Notes under the pieces: model-generated
What the model saw: the letters and a program-made list of their open reading frames with translations, nothing else
Told to the model about the DNA's origin: nothing
Databases searched by the model: none
Part shown: piece by piece, positions 45,480 through 56,069 of the stretch
Layout of the letters: every line of letters starts with the position of its first letter
Position numbering within the stretch: the first letter of the stretch is position 1
Translations under genes and position numbers: made by a program
Source: Diphasiastrum complanatum
Taxonomy: Eukaryota > Streptophyta > Lycopodiopsida > Lycopodiales > Lycopodiaceae
NCBI GenBank assembly: GCA_029204225.1
Contig: CM055098.1
Coordinates: 6,775,746-6,839,745, forward strand
Direction: 5' to 3'
DNA length: 64,000 nucleotides

Positions 45480-45834
45480 TCGTCGTTGACGGGCTTAACA
45501 TATTACTTTGAATAGTGGGCCACCCGTAAACAACCATCGGCTTTCCTTCTAAACCATCAGCCGCCATCCAAGTCATCGACCGTCATCCAGATCGTTGTCG
45601 GTCGTCCATCAACGACATGCATACCCACTTTCGACCCAAACCATTGACCTTCGACCCAATCGATCAGCCGTAACCCAAATTGTCAGTCGCCCGTCATCGA
45701 TGGGCTTACCCACCATTTTAGACCACATTAGGACCGCTTGTCACCCAAATCATCGGGCCGCCTGTCAATGAGAGGCATACTCACTAGATCATCACTCTAG
45801 ATCGTCGGTCGTCAACGACGAGCATCTTTACTAG
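45480..45834 (+). repeat. Array of diverged hairpin units near the Helitron 3' end
   Basis: Units of about 60-110 bp repeat the pattern RCCGYCATCCA ... CCCGTCAAYGAYGGGC ... CTTTACTAG-like tail. Hairpins occur near 45486, 45610, 45700, 45765 and 45807. Only the last has the full CTAG end. Minisatellite-like blocks near the 3' end are common in plant Helitrons. Confidence 0.55.
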
Positions 45835-46643
45835 TATGTATGTACATATATATATATATATATATATATCTATTTTTTTATTTATTTAAACCTACTTACA
45901 CTTTTGCGAATGTGTATGGGTGCAGCCATGCATCCTCTTCCCCTCACCCATGCATGAGCTTTTTTTAACTAAAAAACTTGGAGAGGAGGATGCATGTATG
46001 GGGAAAGTGGATATCCCCATACATTTGCACATTGTGTGCATTGGGGAGTGGGCTCCAAAAAGATTCCCCACCCCTCCTTCCCAATCACTAAATTCAAATA
46101 TCTTTTTCTAAATTCAAATATTTGAAAATAAGGTTTTATTTTTTTCACACACTTCAATGTGCTTTAAACTTTAGCCAATAATCTTTATTACATGGCTTTC
46201 TTATTTATTTTGAATTACCAAAGTTTTACCCGTAAATCATGAACATATATATTTTTTTGACTACCTAAAACTGTTTTTTTTAAAAAAAATTTCAATTCTT
46301 CAAATCTCTATCTTGGCCCACCATTTTCATGAATGTTTAACCACAAGCCCCAATTCACTATCTTTAACTCCAAAGGATTGATTTTTTCAAAGGATTGAAA
46401 GACCTGTGTACTGTCAAGTTGAATTTTTCAAAAGACTCGAATTTTTTGAAAGACTCGATTTTATTTTCTCGAAGACTAGAATCTTTTCGAAGGCTCAAAT
46501 TTTTTCAAGGACGTTAATTTTTCCAAAGACTCAAATGTTTGATATTCGAGATGCGAGATGTGCGAGATCGACCATCATCCAAATCATTGGCCGCCACCTA
46601 GATCGGCCTCCATTGCCCGTCAACGACAGGCACTCTTTACTAG
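45835..46643 (+). mobile_element. Helitron-like element 2, head-to-tail with element 1
   Basis: It begins directly after the CTAG of element 1 (TATGTATGTACATATATA, a degenerate 5' end) and repeats the 5' region of element 1 (45889-46175). Its 3' end is a hairpin GCCCGTC-AAC-GACAGGC (46615-46631), 12 bases, then CTAG (46640-46643). It is 809 bp long with no coding capacity. Confidence 0.65.
46390..46545 (+). repeat. Minisatellite, about 20-27 bp unit
   Basis: About six diverged units of the type GAAAGACTCGAATTTTTTC inside Helitron-like element 2. Confidence 0.7.
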
Positions 46644-46770
46644 TCTATATATACATAACTATTTGTGTGCATGTCGTGCGCATGTGTATGGGGTAGGAAG
46701 ATGCATGGGTCCCCATGCATCCTCCTCCTCTCACCCATGCATACACAGTTTATTAATTAAAAATGATGAT
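46644..46770 (+). mobile_element. 5' end of a third Helitron-like element (truncated)
   Basis: TCTATATATACATAAC starts at the base after the CTAG of element 2. It continues with GTGCGCATGTGTATGGGG and CCTCACCCATGCATACACA, matching the 5' regions of elements 1 and 2. Similarity fades near 46770. Confidence 0.65.
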
Positions 46771-47195
46771 TCAAAGGCCCATTTAAATGTCAAAGAAGTG
46801 TGAATTAAAAACGTACCCTTCAAATGTAAAAGGTGATATATTTTGATTACAAGTCCTATGAATGGCAAAATAAAAAATTGCCTCAATAGTGAAAGGTAAA
46901 TTTTTTTTGAAAGGCTATGATGTGATTGGCATGTTAGGATTTTGAAAGATGAAAAAATACAAAGAGAATTGATTGAAACTAGGTGTGACTAGCTAGACTT
47001 TATGCTCCAGAGTCTACATTCCAGGTCCAAGTTGGTAATTCACATTAAATGGGCTGTCAAGTTGGCCACTCTATAATTAATGAGTGATCATTGGGCCTTA
47101 AAGTTTTATTTGTGCTGCCAACGGTCTAGGCATTTGCAATAGCACGCCCACACACACTCTCCATAGTCCAGTTCACGTTTGAAGGAGTTTATGGG

Positions 47196-47200
<5 letters not shown>
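46771..47200. other. No gene recognised
   Basis: Short frames only. Confidence 0.4.
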
Positions 47201-47532
<332 letters not shown>

Positions 47533-48163
47533 AATAAGAGTGCCCACTTTTGATTCTGGAATTTGAAATTTGAAGGAAATTTGAATGCTCATTGCTGATT
47601 TCTGATATCATTCTTATTCATGAATTATGATAGCATCACTATGGCATCTCCATCTCTCTCTATCTGTCACGCTTGATAGTTGTTATAGCTGCCATCTCTC
47701 TCTATCTATCATGGTTGATAGCTGTTACAACTACCAGAGCTTGATTTTTGGTTCTCATTCACATTTAAACTCTTGGAGACTATAGTCTACCAAGGCTGGG
47801 TTTATCTATTCTCATTATCATTGGAGCAGATAGCGACTGCCAAGGATTATTGAGATTAAAAGCAATTGCTGGGAATTCAAAATCAAGAAGAGATAACTAT
47901 AAAAGCACAGGTAAAGGATATACATAGAAGTTATTTTGTAGATAATTCACATAATTTAATATGCTATTGTGTAGGTAATTCCTAAATGGCTGGTTGTCCA
48001 CCACTGTGTTTGTGATACAAATTGTCATGTCATTGACTAAAAAGTAAGCTAAACATGAAATGTGTCTAATGGAGCAATATTAGCATAGTATTAAGTATTG
48101 GTGCCATAGCTCATTCAGAACATAATTAGTTTTCCTTATTTGTTTCCTTCGATAGCAGACCTG
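47533..48163. other. No gene recognised
   Basis: A short direct duplication of CATCTCTCTCTATCT with GATAGYTGTTA is present near 47645-47730. Otherwise nothing. Confidence 0.4.
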
Positions 48164-48630
48164 CTATGGTAGTGTAGAAACTAATGTTCTATTCCTTCTT
48201 TTAGCAACTCCATTTTGTTGAGGAGTGTAAGGACAAGAAGTCTCTTTCTTGATCCCTTCCTCCTCACAAAAGGCCTTGAACTCATTGGAGATAAATTCTC
48301 CACCATTGTCACTTCTAAGAATCTTGATGCTATAATTATGATGCTTTTCCACAAACAACTTGAACTTTACAAAAGTATCAAATACTTGAGACTTGAAGGA
48401 AAGTATGAACACCCAACAATATCTTGATTAGTCATCAATGAAGGTTAAAAACATGGATGAACCTCCATTAGATTTGGTGCTAGCAATATGCACATCCTAG
48501 TGTATGAGTTCAAGAGGATGAGATGACTTTGTGATGGAGTTAGGAAACACTTCTTATGTGGCTTGGATAAAGCACAAGCTTCACAAACCTTGTCTTCCTT
48601 CCAACACAATCTATTATCCAATCACAAGCA
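48164..48630 (-). pseudogene. Copia integrase core remnant
   Basis: The minus strand reads CEACALSKPHKK, SHPLELIH (GAG-pre-integrase to integrase), then FKSQVFDTFVKFKLFVEKHH, ILRSDNGGEFISNEF with the second catalytic Asp, and CPYTPQQNGVAKRRNRTL with the catalytic Glu replaced by Ala (PQQNGVAER/PQQNGVVER in intact elements). It is the same family as the element at 17.6-25.3 kb and supplies the integrase part that element has lost. The 3' remainder of pol is missing. Confidence 0.82.
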
Positions 48631-48659
48631 AAAATTGATCAAAATTGATGAAAAATTGA

Positions 48660-49639
48660 TCGATTTTGATGCATAAGTTAAGCAATGGTTGGATTGAACC
48701 TAAATCACTTTAGGAGGTGTCCTCTACACCTTAGAATAGCCTTGAAGAGTCCCCAAATCTCTGATCTTCCCTCTCCTCAAATTCTAAAAAGCCTCCCCTA
48801 TGAAATCACCTCAAAAACTCACTTAGAAATCAATGCTTGGAGCAAGCAAACCTTGCTATCTTGGTAGACACCTAAACACCTGCAAATGAAGTCACACAAC
48901 ACCAATCTCCAATGGATTTCACTCACTTTGAGTTCTAGAATCAATGCTAGATGCTAAGATCCAATCTACACAAGATCTAGGATCCTAAAACACTTGAAAT
49001 GATGAGGGAAACAATAGATTATGATTCCATAAAGGTAGCACAAGTTGCACCATCAAAATCCATCAATAATCTATGCTTGAACCTCACTAAATGGCCCAAA
49101 TTGTTGAAGAAGCCTTCACACGTGTCAAAGTACGGCCTCCCATAGTCTGAGCACTGTACACCAGACCCACATTCAATTCTATAATGATTAGGAATCACAA
49201 GAACTCAAAAAATTATGAACATAAAGAGCAATTGCACCAATATGAGAGAAAAATCATGAAATTGCTTGATTGATTTTGGTGAGAGATCATCACCTATATA
49301 TACATGATCCATCACGATTTTGGGCAAGTATGAGTAGCCCTAAACCTATCCCTAATGCTAATTTTGGTGGATCTTTCATCCCTACCAAGTTAGGGTTGGA
49401 ATCTTGGAGAACCCTCAACAATGTAAAAATTACCAAAAATAGCTCCTACTTTTTTCTCTTGTATCTAAGCATGATTTGGACTCATTCCAAAGGTTCTATC
49501 ACTTAGGTCAGCTTGAGAACATCCTTATGGATGGAATCCTATGTTATTTGGCGCGTGTGACAAGCCACATCATGACCATCTAACTATTTACAAGTCATAT
49601 GACCAAAACTAGTCAAGCTAGAATTGTGAATTTTTAACA
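48660..49639 (-). repeat. Leader and truncated 5' LTR of the minus-strand copia fragment
   Basis: In plus orientation it ends ...GAATTGTGAATTTTTAACA at 49639, as in the LTRs at 24503 and 25277. It carries TTCACACGTGTCAAAGTACGGCCT (49115-49138), matching the LTR block at 24037. The inner end and PBS were not found; gag and protease are missing between this LTR and the integrase remnant. Confidence 0.6.
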
Positions 49640-50072
49640 GGAGGATGTTCAATAGCGTGCGGAGCAGCAGTCAGTTGGCTATGCAAGAAGTAGACACTTG
49701 TAGCTCAATCTTCATGCACGATCGAATACATGGCAACTTCAAAAGTGGCAAATGAAAAGGTGGGGTTACAGATGATGCTGGATGCAATTGGCATACAACA
49801 AAGAGAACCATCCACCATGATGATGGATTCTCAGAGTGCCATATCCTTATCCCAAGATCTAGTCTTCCATTCGAAGACCAAACACATCCTCTTAAAGTAC
49901 CACCACATTCGAGACTTGATCTTGAAAGGAGAGCTGAGTGTTCAACACATAAAGTCAAACAACATGGTTGCAGATTTGCTGACAAAGCCGCTCGACAAAC
50001 CATTGTTCGAAAAACAAAGAAGCGCAACGGGGTTGAACAAACATGACAAAGGTTGCAACGTTCAAGAGGGAG
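49640..50072 (+). pseudogene. Copia RNase H and PPT, plus strand
   Basis: The plus strand starts in RNase H directly at the neighbouring LTR end. Diverged SWLCKK/ALSSCTAEYMA sequence leads into YMATSKVANEKV, DSQSAISLSQDLVFHSKTKHILLKYHHIRDLI, GELSVQHIKSNNMVADLLTKPLDKPLFEK. The reading ends in a PPT (TTCAAGAGGGAG, 50061-50072). The position suggests the minus-strand copia inserted into this element and later lost its far side together with the RT of this one. Confidence 0.82.
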
Positions 50073-50656
50073 TGCTGGAAATGGTGAACTCATGCAACCA
50101 TTCACCTAGCGTTCCCCAAAAACGAAATGAAGGTTGAAACAAAAGTGTTCATTCTTGCAACAAAGCATTTGACAAATCGAAGACAAAGTCTTCGACATTT
50201 GTCCCAACAGTCAAACGACAAAGACTCCCTGACAAGAAAACACGAATCAAAGGAAAGCCATTCGAATTGATAGCTAGCAGCTCGAAGAGCGTGGAGTCTT
50301 GGACTACCACGCTCAATCGCGAAGGGCCACCTCATCAAAGAGCAACTAATCAACAGTTTATTATTAAGCCTATCTTGTAAACTGTTATTTAATGACCTTA
50401 CAATTTTCTCAATTATAATTATAGAAATAGTATGAACACAGATGAGTGAGAGTGTGTAAGTGAAGTAGCAGAAAAGAAAAAAGATGTAGTTGCATTCAAG
50501 AACTATCAGCTATGCATGAAAGTCTCGTGAGAGGAGTGACAGGCCGCCAACGAGCGAGACACTGATCTATTAGTATTCGTTTCGTTTATTTCTAATATAA
50601 TGATTTAATGTTTGTGATGTGTAGTCGCTGGCCTAGAAACCTGTATTAATTCCACA
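50073..50656 (+). repeat. 3' LTR of the plus-strand copia
   Basis: TGCTGGAAATGG... to ...TTAATTCCACA. The termini are near-complementary (TGCTGGAA / TTCCACA) and the left end abuts the PPT. No second LTR copy is in the window, so the right end is inferred. Confidence 0.6.
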
Positions 50657-51072
50657 AACTAGCTCAAACGAGCAGCAAAAGCCAGGTGCAGACAAGACTG
50701 AGGGTTGTGATTGCCGAAAAGAAAGCAATCGCTCAAGAATTTCTACAAAAATAACAGATGACCTTGTAGAGAATTAAACAAAGGCTTTCCAATAAAAAAA
50801 AATTGAGTAGAATCTTGCATCTTCCAATTGAAGGCTCTACCAAACTATGAATTAAATAAGACAATTATGTTAAAAAGAAAAATGCTCTACAGACTATATT
50901 TCAAGCAACAATGAAAAAATATATAAGATTCAATAGAAAAATAAGTCTCACTTAAGGCATAAAGCCCTTAGATATTACACTAAAGAGATTTTAGGATTTC
51001 AGAAAATTATTTTAACATGAATAAATTAAAAAAACCTCACTACTCTAGAGAAAGTATCAGAGTCTCTAAAAA
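50657..51072. other. No gene recognised
   Basis: AT-rich non-coding DNA between two elements. Confidence 0.4.
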
Positions 51073-52294
51073 TGTGAAAAATGCAAAAATAAGCTTGGTA
51101 GAGGCCAAAAATCTTGTATATAGATAAACACACATGTGTGGATCCTGTTCCCACGTGTGAAAATAGTGTACTTGTCATGTACCATAATCATATAGGTTGT
51201 ACACATGATTTAATTCAAGTTCTAGTGGCTAAAAAGGCCAAAAACTAGTTTTCTAGACATATGGCATCAATCTATTGCTTGCATGAGCCACATCCTTTGG
51301 TTAGGTGTCACATCCCATGTGTAGAGGACAGCTCACATGTGTGGAATAAGCTGAAGTAGACGAATTTTGACTTCTAGAAGATTTTCAAGTAGATCTCCAT
51401 ATAGAAGGAAAATGGACCAAAAGTGCTCAAAATAGAAGGTTTTGTCCAAGTGTCAGTTTTTGCATGATGAATCATCATATGATAAAGCATCTTCACACAT
51501 GTGGGATCAAAGGGATGATCAGTACCATGAGCTCCCACTTATTGTATATATAGAGCCACATTTGGCCATAATCATTGTGAGACACCAATCTTGGTTTTGG
51601 AAGCAATTTTGAGCCTGATTCTTTCCATTTGTCTATATTTGTTTTGATTGTTTTGAGGTTCTATCAATGTGTACTTGATTTTCAGGTTGGAGTCCGTACT
51701 CAGACAGTGTTTCACACGTGTGAAACCATAAAATACACTTACCTTCAGTTAATGATTGTTCTTGTTAGGATTTTGTGTCTAGAATTGATCTAGATTGATC
51801 TTAATCTGAAGTAGATTGATAGATCAAGTAATCTGACAACCAATCCCTCTTGAGGATCAGATTAGGATCCACGCTTGGTCCTTTTTGTACTTTTTGAACA
51901 AAAAAGACTCCAAGCAACACAAAGGTTAATAGAGGTAATGGTTGGTGATAACGTCCAATATCCGAAGAGGGGAGAACATAATGCTATAGAAAGGCCATTG
52001 ACTCTGTCATAACTAATAATGAGAGAGTTGATGAAGGTTCATGCAATGTAGTCACACACTAAGAATGACTGGTCCCGTCGGAAGTTCCCCAGCGGGGGAA
52101 GGGCCCACACTGCCCTTACGCAAGTGGTCAGGGTAACGCTGTTTCCAATCCCAAGGGCCGTCCTAATCACCCCCTACTCTCGGATCAATGAGAGTTTTCC
52201 AAGCCCTCAGAGGTATGCCCGCTTGGGAGATACACTGATTATTGAGTTAGGAGGTTGTTTTTGTCACTTCTCCCCTTTCAGATCATGGTTTGGT
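51073..52294 (+). repeat. 5' LTR-like direct repeat
   Basis: About 1.22 kb. It contains CACGTG at 51152 and the palindrome TTTCACACGTGTGAAA at 51710-51725, preceded by GTCCGTACTCAGACAGTG. A GC-rich, hairpin-forming segment lies at 52070-52215 (TTCCCCAGCGGGGGAA and neighbours). Confidence 0.8.
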
Positions 52295-53405
52295 GGTTTG
52301 AGAGTTTCTAGTGCATATAGAGCATCTATGCAAATCTTTTGTAGAATTTGACATAGATTGGCTTAAATTGAGAGTTCTAGAAAAGAGATTGAGATCCAAG
52401 TCACATTGTTCAACCCTACTCAATTTGTTTGAGTGATTGTAAGGTTTGAGAAGAGTCATTAAGGTGTCTATGACAAATGTGTAGAGAGAGATCCAATTTT
52501 CTAAGAGTTCCTTCCTTTGCAGAGGGCAAGATCTAGAAGCTCATTTTGAGTTGTTATTGGTGGAGAATTTGTCTTCTCCTAAGTGATCAAATCTTTCTAA
52601 GTGGCATTAGCTCTTTGAATCACAATATCTTAGTGAGAAGAATCACAACTTTTGATTTTGAATTTCATTCCAAATTTTAAAAGGTAGAGTAATTGGTGGA
52701 ATCCAATAGGAGTGATTGAATTCAATTTGTTGAGCAAAAATTGACATAGTATGTATGAAACTCAAATTAGTTCTATTCAACTTTCTTTGTGAGAGTGTGA
52801 GGGTCAATTCAAGATCCCATTGGATGTCTAGAATGAGGAGGAGTCCATATTTGAGTATTCATGCATGGTTGAGATCTTTGTGAATCTCTAGTTGTCTAAA
52901 TTTTTAAGCTTTGTGAAAAATTGGTGCTATAGTTTGTTGTCAAATCAAATCAAATTCATTCTAAGTCTCAAGTGTGAGATTATTTGGGTCAAGAGTGAGT
53001 CCAAAAGAAGTGATTAAGTTTAATTTTCATGTATTTTAAACAAAACCCATCTTTTGTTCAAGAATCTCAAATGTTGAGAGAACTAGTCAAGTGAAAAGGA
53101 AAATCTAGGTGTCAAATCTTTTTCATATCCATTTCAACTTTCAAAAGAAAGAGTCATTGGTATTTGATGAGTTCAATAGGAGATTGGATCTGATTTCTTT
53201 TGTGATTTGATTCAAAGATTGTGTGCTTTTGTCTTAGTGATCAAAGCAAAGTTTCCAAGTGACTAGTCATTAGTGTGAAGATTGATTCTTAGGTTTGTGA
53301 GCTAGATCTTTTGTAGATCATTCTAGATTATTGAAGATGTTCAAATCTAGTCTCTTGAAAGCCACAAATTACATTTGTAGAATCATATCATAGGTTTTTA
53401 TTCAG
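52295..53405 (+). other. Long untranslated leader
   Basis: About 1.1 kb without reading frames, similar in length to the leader of the element at 57972. No initiator tRNA-Met PBS motif was found next to the LTR. Confidence 0.45.
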
Positions 53406-54833
53406 ATGGCATCAATAGGTGGCATCCTATTGAAGGAAAGAAAGGATCCTAAGTGCAACCTTTGTGGCAAGGGAGGATATATTTTCTCAAGATGCTACAA
53501 AAAGAAGACCAATCCATCCAAGGAGAACCAAGGCAAGGGGGCCGAGGTGAAGGATGGAGATTCAAGTTTGAAATGCAAATACAAGAAGGACAAGTCCAAG
53601 GAAAGGTGTTTCCTTTGTGGAAAGGTGAATGAGGCTTGGAGTCTCATAAGGACTTGCAAGATTTGTCTTCAAGAGTCCATCACAACACATGTCAAATGTT
53701 TTGAAATTTTTCATTTGGAAGTACATTGTTTGGTTCAAGATGCAAAGATAGATGTCACTTTCATGAAAGTAACCTGGATTTATTTCATGTCCTTGGAAAG
53801 TATTTTGCTTGGAACTTTAGATAAGTTCAAACTTACTATTATGATCCAAGAGATATCAATCAAGAATAAGGAGCATCAATCACAAAATGAAAATAGTTTC
53901 ATTTATGCTCTCATGTCAACTTATGAAGATCTGTTTTGCTTTGAAGGGATTTTTGTATCTCAAAGGTGGCTTAAGGCAATCCTAGTTGAGTGTGATGCCT
54001 TAAAAGATAGCAAAATATGTTTTCCTTGTAAGCTTACATTAGTTATGAAGTCAAGGAAATGGAAATATCCTCATAATGTAGGATCTTTTGGTTTCAATAA
54101 AATCATGAATGATGTGTTCATTCATAAAGATGAAAATTGTATGTTTTCAATCCTAAAGGCAGGTTGTAAACTTCTTATGAGAATAAGTGAAGCATCCAAA
54201 GTGGACACTTATATCCATAAGCAAGTAGTTAACCTTATTGAGATGGAGATACCTTTTGATTTCAACATTGGAAAAATCATGCCAAGTTGTGGTGATTTTT
54301 GGACTTATGTTTCTAGCATAAGTAAGCTTGATAATCATAGGAAGTGCATATTGAATGGTCATACTTGTTGTGATCATTAGGAGACATGGAGATCTCGGAT
54401 TTCCATCAAGAAGGAGCATTATGAAGAGGATCTTAAGGAGTCATCTCAAGGTTCAAGTGTGCCAAGGATTGAGGAGGAGAGACCTTCTCAAGTTGTGATT
54501 CCAAAAAGAAACTCAAGAAACATGGTTGAACCAACGTGGCTCACATTTCAAGGGAAAGAGGAGCACATCTCATGTGAAGGAGCAAGCCTCAAGGTCAAGC
54601 ATCTACATGAAAATTGGAAGGAATCAATTTTGGAGGTGCTAGGATGGTGCAAAGCTCTCAAGCTCATCAAAGATGTCAACATCAAAGAAGCATTATCATG
54701 GATATGGTGATTTTAGATCAACATCAAGCTCATTGGCTGATCTTCACACCTTTTGAACCAGCAAAGACCAATTCAGCCCATGGAGTCAAGCTCAAGATCA
54801 TCATGTCTTCCATCAAGCTAGATTTTTGAGGAG
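53406..54833 (+). pseudogene. Gag-like frame with two decayed zinc knuckles, plus downstream linker
   Basis: A 324-codon frame starts MASIGGILLKE, like the copia gag at 59061 (MASNGGIML). It jumps at once to DPKCNLCGKGGYIFSRC and ERCFLCGKVNEAWSL. Both resemble C-x2-C-x4-H-x4-C knuckles; the first has Tyr at the His position and the second loses its last ligands. The remaining 200 residues show no domain that I recognise. After the stop at 54380 a second open stretch contains VPRIEEERPSQVVIPKRNSR, similar in style to a copia integrase-RT linker. The capsid part of gag is missing. The long open frame is surprising for a dead element and may be maintained or simply young. Confidence 0.55.
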
Positions 54834-56058
54834 TGTGAAAAATGCAAAAATAAGCTTGGTAGAGGCCAAAAATCTTGTATATAAATAAACACACATGTGT
54901 GGAGCCTGTTACCACGTGTGAAAATAGTGTACTTGTCATGTACCATAATCATATAGGTTGTACATATGATTTAATTCAAATTCTAGTGGCTAAAAAGGCC
55001 AAAAACTAGTTTTCTAGACATATGACACATGGCATCAATCTATTGCTTGAATGAGCCACATTCTTTGGTTAGGTGTCACATCCCATGTGTAGAGGACAGC
55101 TCACATGTGTGGAATAAGCTGAAGTAGACGAATTTTGACTTCTAGAAGATTTTCAAGTAGATCTCCATATAGAAAAAAAATGGACCAAAAGTGCTCAAAA
55201 TAGAAGGTTTTGTCCAAGTGTCAGTTTTTGCATGATGAATCATCATATGACAAAGCACATTCACACATGTGGGATCAAAGGGATGATCAGTACCACGAGC
55301 TCCCACTTATTGTATATATAGAGCCACATTTGGCCATAATCATTGTGAGACACCAATCTTGGTTTTGGAAGCAATTTTGAGTGATTCTCTCCATTTGTCT
55401 ACATTTGTTTTGATTGTTTTGAGGTTCTATCAATGTGTACTTGATTTTCAGGTTGGATTCCGTACTCAGACAGTGTTTCACACGTGTGAAACCATAAATT
55501 ACACTTACCTTCAATTAATGATTGTTCTTGTTAGGATTTTGTGTCTAGAATTGATCTAGATTGATCTTAATCTGAAGTAGATTGATAGATCAAGTAATCT
55601 GACAACCAATCCCTCTTGAGGATCAGATTAGGATCCACTCTTGGTCCTTTTTGTACTTTTTGAACAAAAAAGACTCCAGGCAACACAAAGGCTAATAGAG
55701 ATAATGGTTGGTGATAACGTCCAATATCCGAAGAGGAGAACATAATGTTATAGAAAGGCCATTGACTCTGTCACAACTAATAATGAGAGAGTTGATGAAG
55801 GTTCATGCAATGTAGTCACACACTAAGAATGACTGGTCCCGTCGGAAGATCCCCAGTGGGGGAAGGGCCCACACTGCCCTTACGCAAGTGGTCAGGGTAA
55901 CGCTGTTTCCAATCCCAAGGGCCGTCCTAATCACCCCCTACTCTCGGATCAATGAGAGTTTTCCAAGCCCTCAAAGGTATGCCCGCTTGGGAGATACACT
56001 GATTATTGAGTTAGGAGGTTGTTTTTGTCACTTCTCCCCTTTCAGATCATGGTTTGGT
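54834..56058 (+). repeat. 3' LTR-like direct repeat
   Basis: It aligns with 51073-52294 with scattered substitutions and short indels. The CACGTG boxes (54913 and 55481) and the GC-rich hairpin segment (loop AGT instead of AGC) are conserved. Confidence 0.8.
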
Positions 56059-56069
56059 AATAGATTTGG

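Larger units (their letters stand above)
43719..45834 (+). mobile_element. Helitron-like element 1, with hairpin/CTAG 3' end
   Basis: The 5' end is TCTATATATACAAAATTAC, preceded by A. The 3' end is a hairpin GGTCGTC-AAC-GACGAGC (45807-45823, one mismatch), 11 bases, then CTAG at 45831-45834, followed by T. TC...CTAG ends, a hairpin 10-12 bases before the end, and insertion between A and T are the Helitron hallmarks. The 2.1 kb interior holds microsatellites and a degenerate CA-rich tract and has no Rep/helicase coding, so it is non-autonomous. The first 300 bp recur at 45889 and, in part, at 46644 and 62735 (inverted). Confidence 0.65.
51073..56058 (+). mobile_element. Non-autonomous LTR element with about 1.2 kb direct repeats
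   Basis: Two direct repeats (51073-52294 and 54834-56058, very similar) flank a 2.5 kb interior. Each begins TGTGAAAAATGCAAAAATAAGC. The second is preceded by a purine-rich TTTTTGAGGAG at 54823-54833, as expected of a PPT. The interior holds a gag-like frame and no recognisable protease, integrase or RT. No PBS or target duplication was identified, and similarity extends to GGTTTGGT without a clean CA end. The exact LTR end is therefore open, and the 3' copy may be truncated at 56058. Confidence 0.7.

Noticed and set aside
45480-45834. CRISPR-like array of spaced repeats
   Set aside because: The repeats are diverged, unequal in length and palindromic in the Helitron fashion; the genome is a plant and there are no cas genes.
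52124-52351. Plus-strand frame conserved in both long LTR-like repeats (also 55888-56148)
   Set aside because: Conservation follows from the repeats being copies of each other; there is no domain, and the segment looks structural rather than coding.
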